A DNA stretch of 64,000 bases from Ruegeria denitrificans (GCF_001458295.1 NZ_CYUD01000015.1:43132-107131); one strand, 5' to 3'. Positions 37,488 through 46,355 are shown, counted from the first letter of the stretch. Numbers and translations: made by a program. Notes: generated by a model not told the origin, from the letters alone.

Positions 37488-38870
37488 CTAACCCTGAACT
37501 ACCCGAATATACCCGGTCAGCCCGGTCTTTTGATGCTCGATCACGTGGCAATGAAAGGCCCAATCGCCGGGGTTGTCGGCGACTAAGGCGATCTCTACCA
37601 TTTCGTCCTTCAGCAGCAGCATCGTGTCGGTCAGCAATGGCGGCAATGCGCGAAGGTTAGATTTCAGCGGCACAAAGACCAGCCCGTGCAGGTGGATCGG
37701 ATGCAGGTTCGGAGACTCGTTCCGCAATCGCAATACATAGCTTTTGCCCTGTTCCAACGTTGCCAGCGGACCAACCCCTTGCGCCGCATCTCCCGGCCAT
37801 GGTGTTCGGTTGATCGACCAGAAATTGTATCCCAAAGAGCCACAGAACCCGTTGTTCGGTTCTCCGCCCTCGGGTGTCCAGCCAAAGACAAATTCGTGCA
37901 GTTCCGCATTGGCAAGATCAGGTTTCACTGCAGGGTTTGCCGGCAGGGGGCGCAATTCGCGCAGATCGCGTGAAACAGACGAACCGATCGCGCGCAATCG
38001 GGTCATGGAACGATGCGGTTGACCAGGGAACTTGGCCATCAGATCAACGGATTGACCTTCGCTCAGCGGCATCTTCACCGCGAAATCCACCCGTTGACCG
38101 GGGCCGATCAGTAATGGGTCATCCGCGCTGGGCATCGGAACTTCAACTTCGACCGGGTGGCCATCCCAGGCAATGATCCGGGCCTCGGCGCCATCCAGAT
38201 GCACTTTGTAGATGCGGGTTGTGTCAGTATTGACGACGCGCAGGCGCACAAGGCTGCCTGCAGTGTGATCATAGACCGGAGCGTTCAGCCAATTTGCTGT
38301 CTGCACATTGCCGAAGGTTCCCGCCCGTGCAGCCCCACGCGCGGTATAGGCAGGCAGGAAAGATCCGTCATCATCCAGGCGGAAATCACGCAGATTGACC
38401 ACTTGCTCGCTGTCAAGGCCGGGATCTTCTGCCTCGGCGATCACCATCACTCCGGTCAGGCCATGGGCCATCTGCTCCATCGTCATGCAATGGGGGTGAT
38501 ACCAATAGGTGCCCGCGTCCGGAGGGGTGAATTCATAGTCAAACACCTCATCCTGTCCAATCGGCATTTGGGTCAGATAGGGCACCCCGTCCATTGCGTT
38601 TGGAATCCGTAGCCCATGCCAGTGCATCGCCGTGTAGTCGGGCAGGGTGTTGCGCACCGGCAGGCGCATCGCCTCACCCTGTTTGCCATACAAAACCGGA
38701 GGCGGCGCGTCGGGCGACAGGCTGACCATACCGGTGGTGACCTGATCACGCAGGGCAAAGCTGGCGGGTTGGATAACCAGTTCCTGCGTGCCCGCAGCCA
38801 GATCAATGCCACCCAGCCCCAGAGCGCCAGTGGCAGCGCCACTGCCCAAAAGAAACGCGCGACGGTTCAT
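37488..38870 (-). CDS. Multicopper oxidase, Tat-exported
   Basis: A 460-aa periplasmic multicopper oxidase. The N-terminus MNRRAFLLGSGAATGALGL is a twin-arginine signal. Copper ligands are in HWHG (83-86), YWYHPH (125, 127), HPIHLHG and HCHVIEH (440-446). The axial position of the type 1 copper, five residues after the last His, is Leu451, where CueO-like enzymes have Met. Relatives include CueO (Cu detoxification) and bilirubin oxidase. It lies opposite to the rnc-era cluster and has no copper-resistance neighbour. Confidence 0.88.
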   Translation of the reverse strand: MNRRAFLLGSGAATGALGLGGIDLAAGTQELVIQPASFALRDQVTTGMVSLSPDAPPPVLYGKQGEAMRLPVRNTLPDYTAMHWHGLRIPNAMDGVPYLTQMPIGQDEVFDYEFTPPDAGTYWYHPHCMTMEQMAHGLTGVMVIAEAEDPGLDSEQVVNLRDFRLDDDGSFLPAYTARGAARAGTFGNVQTANWLNAPVYDHTAGSLVRLRVVNTDTTRIYKVHLDGAEARIIAWDGHPVEVEVPMPSADDPLLIGPGQRVDFAVKMPLSEGQSVDLMAKFPGQPHRSMTRLRAIGSSVSRDLRELRPLPANPAVKPDLANAELHEFVFGWTPEGGEPNNGFCGSLGYNFWSINRTPWPGDAAQGVGPLATLEQGKSYVLRLRNESPNLHPIHLHGLVFVPLKSNLRALPPLLTDTMLLLKDEMVEIALVADNPGDWAFHCHVIEHQKTGLTGYIRVVQG

Positions 38871-39027
38871 ATCAGCCTCCTGAATCGAGGGAAGGCCTGG
38901 CTGTTATTGGCGTGGCGTGAACTGGTCTTGCCATGCCGTCCGCATGGCTGCAATGCGACAAATCCCTCTGGCCCGCGGGGCCTTTCTGCTATAGGGGTGC
39001 GCACTTGCAAACAGGATCGCATCGCAC

Positions 39028-39936
39028 ATGACCACACGCGCCGGATTTATCGCACTGATCGGAGAGCCCAATGCAGGCAAATCCACCCTTTTGAACCGCA
39101 TGGTTGGGGCTAAGGTCTCAATCGTGACGCATAAGGTGCAGACCACCCGTGCGCGCATTCGCGGCGTCGCGATGGAGGGCGACGCGCAGCTGGTGTTCGT
39201 TGACACGCCCGGCTTGTTCAAACCGCGTCGCCGTCTGGATCGCGCTATGGTCGCTGCCGCCTGGGGCGGGGCTGCGGATGCCGATGTTGTCGTGCTGATG
39301 ATCGAGGCGCATCGAGGCATCACCGAAGGTGTCGAGCGTATCCTCGAAGGTCTGGAAGAGATCGGACAAGGCCGCACCATCGCACTAGCGATCAACAAGA
39401 TCGACAAGGTGCCATCCGAGAAACTGCTGGCCCTAACCAGCGATCTGAACGAGCGTTATCCTTTTGCCGAAACCTTCATGATCTCGGCCGAGCGGGGCTA
39501 TGGTGTGGAAGACCTACGCAAATGGCTGGCTGCAGAATTGCCCGAAGGGCCGTGGCTGTATCCCGAAGACCAGATCGCCGATCTGCCGATGCGCATGATC
39601 GCGGCTGAGATGACGCGCGAGAAACTGACCCTGCGCCTGCATCAGGAATTGCCCTACCAGTTGACCGTCGAGACCGAGAACTGGGAGGAGCGCAAGGACG
39701 GGTCCGCCAAGATTGATCAAGTCATCTATGTCATGCGCGACGGCCACAAAGGCATCGTGCTGGGAAAACGCGGCGAGACCATCAAGGCCGTCAGCCAGGC
39801 GGCACGGGCTGAGCTGGAAGAGTTCCTGGACCGCAAGGTTCATCTGTTCCTGCAGGTCAAGGTTCGCCCGAACTGGTTGGAAGAATCCGAGCGCTATTCG
39901 GAAATGGGACTGGATTTCAAAGACGGCAACGCATGA
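39028..39936 (+). CDS. era: GTPase Era
   Basis: A 302-aa ribosome-assembly GTPase binding 16S rRNA. P-loop GEPNAGKST (residues 12-20), G3 DTPG, G4 NKID, and the C-terminal KH domain with GHKGIVLGKRGETIK. The start is ATG after a 157-base intergenic gap from the multicopper oxidase. It overlaps the following DUF1491 gene by four bases (ATGA). Confidence 0.97.
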   Translation: MTTRAGFIALIGEPNAGKSTLLNRMVGAKVSIVTHKVQTTRARIRGVAMEGDAQLVFVDTPGLFKPRRRLDRAMVAAAWGGAADADVVVLMIEAHRGITEGVERILEGLEEIGQGRTIALAINKIDKVPSEKLLALTSDLNERYPFAETFMISAERGYGVEDLRKWLAAELPEGPWLYPEDQIADLPMRMIAAEMTREKLTLRLHQELPYQLTVETENWEERKDGSAKIDQVIYVMRDGHKGIVLGKRGETIKAVSQAARAELEEFLDRKVHLFLQVKVRPNWLEESERYSEMGLDFKDGNA

Positions 39937-40262
39937 CACGCCTGACGGCTGATTTCTGGGTCCACGCCTATCTGGCGCGGTTGCGGTTTCAGGAGATCCC
40001 GGCCTTTGTCGTCGCCCATGGCGACGACACGGCAGGCGCGGTGCTGGTAAAGCTGAACACACTGGACGGGCAAGCCGTGGCCTTCCAACGCAGCTTTGAT
40101 CTGATGAGTGGCGACCGCAAATGGGTTGAACTCTCCAGCGGTTTGGAAACGGATGTGGACGAGACAATCACCCGCCAACGCAGTTTTGACCCCGATCTCT
40201 GGGTGATTGAGGTCGAGGACCGGCAGGGGCGGCACCTGCTGGGCGAAGAAGGGCTCGACTAG
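39933..40262 (+). CDS. DUF1491 family protein
   Basis: A 109-aa soluble protein matching DUF1491: it begins MTRLTADFWVHAYLARL and has the VLVKLNTLDG and RQRSFDPDLWVIEVEDRQGRHLL segments typical of the family. It is translationally coupled to era and lies in the era-recO region in relatives. Function unknown. Next gene downstream is convergent. Confidence 0.82.
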   Translation: MTRLTADFWVHAYLARLRFQEIPAFVVAHGDDTAGAVLVKLNTLDGQAVAFQRSFDLMSGDRKWVELSSGLETDVDETITRQRSFDPDLWVIEVEDRQGRHLLGEEGLD

Positions 40263-40264
40263 CG

Positions 40265-40570
40265 CTACCAACCAACCGTTTTGGCTTTGACGTCATGCCC
40301 GATCGCATTGGGCGTACCGTCGGCATATTCCCGAACTTTGGCTGCAAAGGCCTTAAAATACGGTTGTGACTGAACGTGTGCCAGTGTTTCGGCGTTGTCC
40401 CAGCGGCCCCAGTGAAACCGGGACTTACCATCATCGGCGACGGCAACTTGATAGGTGAATTTACCGGCGGCATCAGGATCGGCATCTATGGCCGCAATGA
40501 AGGCGCTGGTCGTGGCCTCCCAATCGGCTTCGTCGCCATCGAAGGTATATGTGATGGTGATTCCTCGCAT
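40265..40570 (-). CDS. Antibiotic-biosynthesis-monooxygenase-like (ABM) small protein
   Basis: A 101-aa protein with the ferredoxin-like alpha-beta pattern of quinol/ABM monooxygenases: MRGITITYTFDG, then a conserved FTYQVAVADDGKSRFHWGRWDNAETLAHVQSQPYFKAF core. The usual catalytic residues of the family cannot be assigned. The start follows a strong GGAGG. A long upstream in-frame extension is rejected because it crosses the promoter region. Cofactor-free oxygenase role is inference. Confidence 0.72.
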   Translation of the reverse strand: MRGITITYTFDGDEADWEATTSAFIAAIDADPDAAGKFTYQVAVADDGKSRFHWGRWDNAETLAHVQSQPYFKAFAAKVREYADGTPNAIGHDVKAKTVGW

Positions 40571-40583
40571 TGCGGCCTCCTGT

Positions 40584-40599
40584 TTAACATTAATGTTAA
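40584..40599. promoter_or_regulatory. Perfect 16-bp palindrome TTAACATTAATGTTAA
   Basis: A completely symmetrical 16-mer that sits 14 bases before the ABM gene start, just upstream of its ribosome-binding site. Placement and symmetry fit an operator for a MarR/ArsR-type dimer. No regulator gene is adjacent, so the binding protein would act from elsewhere. Confidence 0.45.
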
Positions 40600-40673
40600 T
40601 TAATGAGTGACGGCGGAGCCTTGTCAAGTCAGTGGTTTTGCAGCGGTCAGTCACAGGCCGCTCAGGACCGGTG

Positions 40674-41114
40674 TTATTCAACCAGCTCCACACCGGTTCT
40701 GCGCAGGACTTCGGCCAATATCGCGCCGTCCTGAACGGGCCCCGGAACATCTCGATCCAAAGCCGTGAACATTTCGACTGCTTGCGAACCCCGACCGCTT
40801 ATTTCTAGCAGATGTGCGCCTCCGGGGCCAAATTTGAAGCTGTGCACCGAACCGGCAGGGAAATGGACCAGGGTGCCCTCCTTCGCAACTTTGGCTTCTC
40901 CGTCGATCGTGAAGTGCACCACGCCTTTCACGACGAAAAAGGTCTCATCCCAAGGGTGCGTATGCGGCGGCGGTCCGTTCCCCTCGTGCCCAAAGTTCAG
41001 AGTAATCGCGTAATCACCAATTTGGTCCAGCCGCGCCAGAACGGTGATTTTGTCCCCTAGTACATTCAGGGGCTCAGGGTAGTTGGACGGTGATGTAAAG
41101 AATGGTTTTTTCAT
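40674..41114 (-). CDS. Cupin-domain protein
   Basis: A 146-aa single cupin. The metal-binding motifs are present: HTHPWDETFFVVKG (two His, Glu) and FPAGSVHSF (His). The start MKKPFFTSPSNYP is preceded by CAGGAG; a longer start 72 bases upstream is rejected. It lies upstream of the ABM gene on the same strand with a 103-base gap, and divergent from recO. Substrate unknown, possibly a small aromatic compound. Confidence 0.8.
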   Translation of the reverse strand: MKKPFFTSPSNYPEPLNVLGDKITVLARLDQIGDYAITLNFGHEGNGPPPHTHPWDETFFVVKGVVHFTIDGEAKVAKEGTLVHFPAGSVHSFKFGPGGAHLLEISGRGSQAVEMFTALDRDVPGPVQDGAILAEVLRRTGVELVE

Positions 41115-41324
41115 CTGATACTCCTGAATACATAGCGGATGCCTCCCCTTGAAACTGGTCAAAGGAGCTGGTTTGGCGTTGGGCATTCGCTAATAGTACT
41201 AGCATTTTGCACTTGGTTTGGCTGCCGGTGACCAATTCGGCAATTCCTTGCGATGTCTCTGCCTTGCGAATGTGCCGCTGTTGCGATTTTGTGTCCGGAC
41301 CATTCTTTCAACCCGGAGATCCAA

Positions 41325-42050
41325 TTGGACTGGCGCGATCACGGCATCCTTTTGACTAAACGCCGTCACGGTGAAACAGCGGCGATCATCGAGGTATTTA
41401 CCGAAGAACATGGTCGGCACGCCGGCGTTGTGCGTGGTGGCACCAGCCGCAAGATCGCGCCGATCCTGCAACCCGGTGCGCAGATTGACGTGTTGTGGCG
41501 CGCGCGCCTGGAGGAGCACATCGGTACCTTTCAGGTCGAACCGCTGCGCTCGCGTGCGGCGGCGGCGTTTTCCGGGCGGACAGCGCTGGCTGGGTTGAAC
41601 GCGGTGGTGGCGCTTTTGTCCTTCTGCCTGCCAGAACGCGAGCCGCACCCGTCCATCTACAAACAGACGGAACAGCTGATGGATTTGCTGGGTCAGGATG
41701 AGATCTGGCCGCTGGCCTATCTGCGCTGGGAGCTGGCACTGCTGGAAGAACTGGGCTTCGGGCTTGATTTGTCCGTTTGCGCTGTGACGGGCGCGCGTGA
41801 GGGGCTTGTTTATGTCTCACCCAAGTCTGGCCGTGCGGTCAGCGCGGGGGGCGCGGGTGAGTGGGCGGATAAGTTGTTGCCCCTGCCGCCTTGTTTGCGC
41901 GGAGAGGGCGCTGCGCCGGACGCTGAGATCGCGGCAGGTCTACAGACAACCGGATATTTTTTGGAACATCGCCTGGCTTCGTCGCTGGGGCACCACCCGC
42001 TGCCGGAGGCGCGCGTGCGCTTTGTGGATCAGTTCACTCGGCGGCTTTGA
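41325..42050 (+). CDS. recO: DNA repair protein RecO
   Basis: A 241-aa recombination mediator. The N-terminal OB fold opens [22 protein letters not shown], the typical RecO start. I choose TTG at 41325 with CGGAG seven bases before it; an in-frame ATG-like start 72 bases upstream adds residues unlike the family. No zinc-finger Cys quartet is seen in the C-terminal part, where Cys are scattered. It completes the era-recO gene order. Its 3' end overlaps the convergent META gene by 17 bases. Confidence 0.9.
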   Translation: MDWRDHGILLTKRRHGETAAIIEVFTEEHGRHAGVVRGGTSRKIAPILQPGAQIDVLWRARLEEHIGTFQVEPLRSRAAAAFSGRTALAGLNAVVALLSFCLPEREPHPSIYKQTEQLMDLLGQDEIWPLAYLRWELALLEELGFGLDLSVCAVTGAREGLVYVSPKSGRAVSAGGAGEWADKLLPLPPCLRGEGAAPDAEIAAGLQTTGYFLEHRLASSLGHHPLPEARVRFVDQFTRRL

Positions 42051-42426
42051 ACACCATCTCGTGCCCGTCTTCATTGCGCAGGATCAGCACGTCGCCGGAC
42101 ACTTCGGACTGGGTCATGGTTATCAGGGCGGCGAAATAGAACCCTTCGGCCTCAAGCCCGGCACAGGCGGCGCGGGTCGCGGTCAGGTCTGCGATCTCAA
42201 ACCACGGATAAGGGGCGTTCAGAGTGCCGCTGTAGCTGTTGCAGGGGGCGTTGCCTGAGATTTTGCCCTCTTCGGGAAACCGCAGCAGAGCGCTGGCTTC
42301 GAAAGGATGGCCGTCGATTTCCTGCAGCGCCCAGGTCTGATTGGCCGCACCATAGGCGGCGATGGATTCGTCCTTGTCGCATTGGAACAGGGCCAACAGG
42401 GGTAGGGTCAGGATCAGACGGGTCAT
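42034..42426 (-). CDS. META-domain lipoprotein
   Basis: A 130-aa protein with a lipoprotein signal ([19 protein letters not shown], lipobox Cys16). The mature domain has the META pattern: [32 protein letters not shown] and [12 protein letters not shown] segment ([12 protein letters not shown]). META proteins such as HslJ act in envelope stress and heat or novobiocin tolerance. It is convergent with recO. Confidence 0.78.
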   Translation of the reverse strand: MTRLILTLPLLALFQCDKDESIAAYGAANQTWALQEIDGHPFEASALLRFPEEGKISGNAPCNSYSGTLNAPYPWFEIADLTATRAACAGLEAEGFYFAALITMTQSEVSGDVLILRNEDGHEMVFKAAE

Positions 42427-42467
42427 GTGAAGGTTTTAGCGCAACCGTTGGGTGGACGGAACCGACG

Positions 42468-43022
42468 TCAGTAAGGGTTCTTGCCACTCATCAGCTCGTC
42501 TCGGACCTCCAGACGGGGGCGCCAATTGTACTTGGTGTCTTCCCGCACCCGAGCCCAGGTCAGCGTGCCACCAGCCCGCCACGGGTCCAGGATGATTCCA
42601 TCATACATCGAATCTCCTTTGGCGCTGATCAGGGCCGAATGGTGGATGATCCGGAACGCTGTCGGCGGTGAGGTGGCCCAATGCAGGTCCAGCGTTCGGA
42701 AATTCTCTTGTTGCAGGCGCCGAGTCATGGCCTGTGCCCAATCGTTGCACAGCCCAAATTCGCGAAAGCCGTTGATGACCTTGGCATTGTGAATGATCGC
42801 CGAGTCGGTGACGTTCCAGTCCTGCTTCAACTGCTGGGAATAGGAGTAGGCAATCGTGGCGGCTTCTTGCGCCTCGGTCGGGTCGACCTCTGGCCCAAGG
42901 GACTGGATGGCCGCTGCTAGATCGTTGATATCGTTTTGGCTGGCGGTCGGCTGTTTAGTGGCGCAGCCGCCCAGGAAGATAGTCGCTAGAACCGCACACA
43001 GTGCGAAAAGTCGTCTGGTCAT
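42468..43022 (-). CDS. Lipoprotein with a possible Cys-His-Asp catalytic triad
   Basis: A 184-aa lipoprotein: MTRRLFALCAVLATIFLGGCATK gives a lipobox Cys at residue 20. I recognise no named family. In the mature domain the residues Cys (GLCNDWAQAMTRRL), His (RIIHHSALISAKG) and Asp (IILDPWRAGG) occur in the order and spacing of papain-like/transglutaminase-like enzymes, so a cysteine hydrolase role is possible. It is followed by the META lipoprotein gene on the same strand after 41 bases. Function is inference. Confidence 0.65.
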   Translation of the reverse strand: MTRRLFALCAVLATIFLGGCATKQPTASQNDINDLAAAIQSLGPEVDPTEAQEAATIAYSYSQQLKQDWNVTDSAIIHNAKVINGFREFGLCNDWAQAMTRRLQQENFRTLDLHWATSPPTAFRIIHHSALISAKGDSMYDGIILDPWRAGGTLTWARVREDTKYNWRPRLEVRDELMSGKNPY

Positions 43023-43124
43023 TCTTTGTGCCGTTCTATTTTGAGCGCAAGATGCTCTAACCGGGATTGCAGCCCAGATCAAAGGGGAAGTTCGCCATCA
43101 GCGGATCACAACCGGTATTGAACT

Positions 43125-43152
43125 GAAAAAGACCCGGCACGCAGGCCGGGTC
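43125..43152 (-). terminator. Intrinsic terminator after mcd
   Basis: GACCCGGC (43131-43138) pairs with GCCGGGTC (43145-43152) around a 6-base loop, followed on the minus strand by TTTTTCAG. It lies about 30 bases after the mcd stop. Confidence 0.88.
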
Positions 43153-43181
43153 AGTTGGGGAAACGGGAATACCGAAAACGG

Positions 43182-44873
43182 TCAGCTCAGCAGACGTCGT
43201 GCGATGACTTGTGCCTGAATTTCGGCAGCCCCTTCGAAAATATTCAGAATGCGCGCGTCGCACAGAACGCGGCTGATCTTGTATTCCAGCGCAAAGCCGT
43301 TGCCGCCATGGATCTGCAAACCGTTATCTGCGGCTGCCCACGCCACGCGTGCGCCCAACAGCTTGGCCATTCCAGCCTCAAGATCGCAGCGCTGGCCATG
43401 ATCCTTTTCCCAAGCCGAGAAATAGGTCAGCTGCCGCGCGATCATGATCTCAACCGCCATCATCGCCAGCTTGCCAGAGACGCGGGGGAAGTTGATCAGA
43501 GATTTGCCGAACTGCTTGCGATCCTGTGCATATTGCATGGCGATATCCAGCGCGCTTTGCGCCACGCCGATGGCGCGGGCAGCGGTCTGGATACGGGCCG
43601 ACTCGAAGGTTTCCATCAGCTGCTTGAAGCCTTTACCTTCTTCGCCGCCCAGCAGGTTTTCACCCTTCACATGAAAGCCGTCAAAGCCTAGCTCGTATTC
43701 TTTCATGCCGCGATATCCCAGAACCTCGATCTCGCCACCGGTCATGCCGGGTGTGGGGAAGGGGTTTTCGTCCGTGCCCGGTGTTTTCTCGGCTAGGAAC
43801 ATGGACAGGCCGCGGTGATCAGCGCTGTCCGGGTTTGTCCGCGCCAAAAGGGTCATCACATGGGTCCGGGCAGCGTGGGTAATCCAGGTCTTGTTACCGG
43901 TGATCTTGTAGTCGCCGTTCTCATCCTTGACGGCCCGGGTGCGCAGGCTGCCAAGGTCCGATCCGGTGTTCGGCTCGGTGAATACGGCGGTGGGCAGAAT
44001 TTCGGCGCTGGCCAGCTTCGGCAGCCAGTTGGCTTTTTGCTCGCCGGTGCCGCCTGCGATAATCAGCTCGGCCGCGATCTCGGACCGGGTGCCCAGCGAG
44101 CCGACGCCGATATAGCCGCGCGAAAGCTCCTCGGACACCACGCACATCGAGGCTTTGGACAGGCCGAACCCGCCAAATTCCTCAGGGATGGTCAGGCCGA
44201 AAACACCCATCTCGGCCAGTTCCTCGATGATTTCAATCGGGATCAGCTCGTCCTTGAGATGCCAATCATGGGCGTTCGGTTCGACTTTTTCCTGCGCATA
44301 GCGGCGGAATTGGTCACGGATCATTTCCAGTTCTTCATCCAGACCTGAGGCGCCGAACATGGTTGAACCGGCCTGATCACCCATCAGGCCAACCAGTTGT
44401 GTACGGGCGGCCTGTGTGTTGGCCTGTGCCATCAGCGTCTGTACTTCGGTGCATTGGAACCCGGACAGGGCGTCCCAGCCAAGCCCCATATCTTGCAGAC
44501 GCACGACCTCACCCTGGTTCATCGGGATGCCACCGGCGACCTGATGCAGGTACTCACCAAAGGCGATCTGATGCAGCAACTGCTCCATCTCACCAAATTT
44601 GCCGTCTGCGTCCAGGGCCTCGGCCCAGCGTTGCATTTGTTGCAGTGATTGGTTGTACGTCGCCAGCCACGAAAGGCCATGGGCAGCCGTCTGGTGCGCC
44701 TCGATCAGCGCGCCAGAGACGCGGCCGTCATCGGTGACCATCTCACGAACCGATGTGCGGGCGCGTTCGAATACGGTTTCCACCGCAGGCAAGGCCGCGC
44801 GGGTTAGCGTCAGAAGGTCCGGCAAAATCGCGGATGTCGTCATCTGGGTCATATCCTGTCCGTCATGGGCCAT
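43182..44873 (-). CDS. mcd: (2S)-methylsuccinyl-CoA dehydrogenase
   Basis: A 563-aa acyl-CoA dehydrogenase with an unusually long N-terminal extension (about 175 residues before the domain starts at LDEELEMIRDQFRRYAQEKV). Extended enzymes of this length are Mcd of the ethylmalonyl-CoA pathway. Key segments: FGLTIPEEFGGFGLS, TAVFTEPNTGSDLGSLRTRA, NKTWITHAA, GYRGMKEYE and GGNGFALEYKISRVLCDARIL. It oxidises methylsuccinyl-CoA to mesaconyl-CoA and passes electrons to ETF, encoded at 56-58 kb. The ATG is preceded by GAAGGA at nine bases. Confidence 0.88.
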   Translation of the reverse strand: MAHDGQDMTQMTTSAILPDLLTLTRAALPAVETVFERARTSVREMVTDDGRVSGALIEAHQTAAHGLSWLATYNQSLQQMQRWAEALDADGKFGEMEQLLHQIAFGEYLHQVAGGIPMNQGEVVRLQDMGLGWDALSGFQCTEVQTLMAQANTQAARTQLVGLMGDQAGSTMFGASGLDEELEMIRDQFRRYAQEKVEPNAHDWHLKDELIPIEIIEELAEMGVFGLTIPEEFGGFGLSKASMCVVSEELSRGYIGVGSLGTRSEIAAELIIAGGTGEQKANWLPKLASAEILPTAVFTEPNTGSDLGSLRTRAVKDENGDYKITGNKTWITHAARTHVMTLLARTNPDSADHRGLSMFLAEKTPGTDENPFPTPGMTGGEIEVLGYRGMKEYELGFDGFHVKGENLLGGEEGKGFKQLMETFESARIQTAARAIGVAQSALDIAMQYAQDRKQFGKSLINFPRVSGKLAMMAVEIMIARQLTYFSAWEKDHGQRCDLEAGMAKLLGARVAWAAADNGLQIHGGNGFALEYKISRVLCDARILNIFEGAAEIQAQVIARRLLS

Positions 44874-44911
44874 GAATCACGTCCTTCTCTGGTGTTGTCC
44901 GGTCATACCAT

Positions 44912-44925
44912 GCTGCACGTGCAGC
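44912..44925. promoter_or_regulatory. Perfect 14-bp palindrome GCTGCACGTGCAGC upstream of mcd
   Basis: It lies 38 bases before the mcd start on the minus strand and 94 bases before the TauE-like gene on the plus strand. Perfect symmetry in a divergent promoter suggests an operator; it resembles no operator I can name. Confidence 0.4.
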
Positions 44926-45018
44926 GCAACAAAAATACGAAATATGCGGTGAAAAAGTTCGAAAATTACTTGAACGATTTTGCAGTGCAGCGCTCGCCAA
45001 GAGTGTTATCAGGGGCGC

Positions 45019-45783
45019 ATGACGTTGTTTTCTTTACTCAGTCCGCAAGATCTGTTGTTTGCCGCTGCCGTCGCCTTTTTGGCGGGCTGGGTCAAAGGCA
45101 TGGTTGGATTTGCAATGCCAATGATTCTGGTGTCGGGGCTGAGTATGTTCCTGCCGCCCGATCTGGCGATCGCCGGGCTGATCCTGCCAACGCTGGCGAC
45201 CAATGGCGTCCAGGCGCTGCGAGAGGGCGTGCCTGCGGCCGTGTCCGCGATCAAGCAGTTTCGTATCTTCCTGATGGTCGGTTTTGTGTTCCTGTTGCTG
45301 GGCGCGCAGGTTGTCAGCACCGTGCCCGCGTCCACGTTTCTGTTGATGATCGGTTTTCCTGTCACGGTCTTCGCGCTGTTTCAGGTATTGGGAATGCAGT
45401 TGACCCTCAGCGAACCATCGGCACGTGTCGAGATGGGCATAGGCGCGATTGCTGGGTTTGTCGGGGGCATGTCCGGTATCTGGGGGCCGCCGACCGTCGC
45501 CTATTTGACCGCGCTGAACACGCCAAAGGCAGTGCAGATGCGCGTGCAGGGGGTGATCTATGGATTAGGGGCAGTGGCGCTGATGCTTGCACATTTAGGG
45601 TCGGGCATCCTTCGGGCTGAGACGGTGCCTTTCTCGGCTGCTCTGATTGCACCGGCAATGTTCGGGATGTGGGCCGGATTGCAATTGCAGTCGCGCATCG
45701 ATCAGGCGTTGTTTCGCAAGGTGACGTTGCTGGTTCTGCTAGTCGCAGGAGTGAATTTACTGCGTCGAGGGTTGCTGGGTTAA
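45019..45783 (+). CDS. TauE/SafE-family anion exporter
   Basis: A 254-aa inner-membrane protein with about eight hydrophobic helices of the TauE/SafE fold. Each half carries a glycine-rich signature (FLAGWVKGMVGFAMPMIL and GAIAGFVGGMSGIWGPP). These proteins export sulfite, sulfoacetate or other organosulfur anions. The start at 45019 begins MTLFSLLSPQDLL; an in-frame upstream extension is unlikely. Divergent from mcd. Substrate is not known. Confidence 0.83.
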   Translation: MTLFSLLSPQDLLFAAAVAFLAGWVKGMVGFAMPMILVSGLSMFLPPDLAIAGLILPTLATNGVQALREGVPAAVSAIKQFRIFLMVGFVFLLLGAQVVSTVPASTFLLMIGFPVTVFALFQVLGMQLTLSEPSARVEMGIGAIAGFVGGMSGIWGPPTVAYLTALNTPKAVQMRVQGVIYGLGAVALMLAHLGSGILRAETVPFSAALIAPAMFGMWAGLQLQSRIDQALFRKVTLLVLLVAGVNLLRRGLLG

Positions 45784-46322
45784 CGGCGCCTGTCCGCAAA
45801 CCGAAAGGCAAAATACAGTCCTAGCATCAGGAAAAACAGGCCCGAGATATCGCCGATCAGAAAGGCAACATACTCGACCCGCGCACTGCCGAATGCCAGA
45901 TTGGTTAATCCCGAGACAAGGAAAGACGTTACGATCCCAACACCCATGACGCAGGACCAGCATGGCTTTCTATCGGGTCGCGGAAACAAGTCCCAGCCCG
46001 CCCATTTGAACAGATAAAACACGGCCGGGACGGTGGTTACGGCAATGACCATTGCTATTAGTCTGCTTGGCAGAAACACGTCGCTGCCGCCGAGAAAGGC
46101 GAAAACCAGAAAGACACCTGGCAAAAGGGCGAAAATCGCCCGCCATCCCAATAGCCATGCCGACAGAACCCGCACCCCATGCGGAAGAAACAAAAGACTG
46201 GCCCGACTGGGATATTCCGGAAAAAACACGTTCTGAAGTGGCATCAGAACCTCGAAAGTGAGGTAGGATGCAACGACATAAGCCAAAGAGGCGTAGAACG
46301 TGTCAGTAGCCCACCTGCGCAC
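45780..46322 (-). CDS. Orphan MASE1-like membrane protein
   Basis: A 180-aa membrane protein with about six hydrophobic helices and no cytoplasmic domain. The segment RASLLFLPHGVRVLSAWLLGWRA resembles the first helices of MASE1 sensor domains, which are normally fused to kinases or GGDEF domains. Here nothing follows the last helix (residue 180), so it is either a stand-alone membrane protein or the remnant of a longer sensor. It overlaps the end of the convergent TauE-like gene by four bases. Confidence 0.6.
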   Translation of the reverse strand: MRRWATDTFYASLAYVVASYLTFEVLMPLQNVFFPEYPSRASLLFLPHGVRVLSAWLLGWRAIFALLPGVFLVFAFLGGSDVFLPSRLIAMVIAVTTVPAVFYLFKWAGWDLFPRPDRKPCWSCVMGVGIVTSFLVSGLTNLAFGSARVEYVAFLIGDISGLFFLMLGLYFAFRFADRRR

Positions 46323-46355
46323 GTTGATCAGCCACCTGCGCGCAGGAATGCGGCA

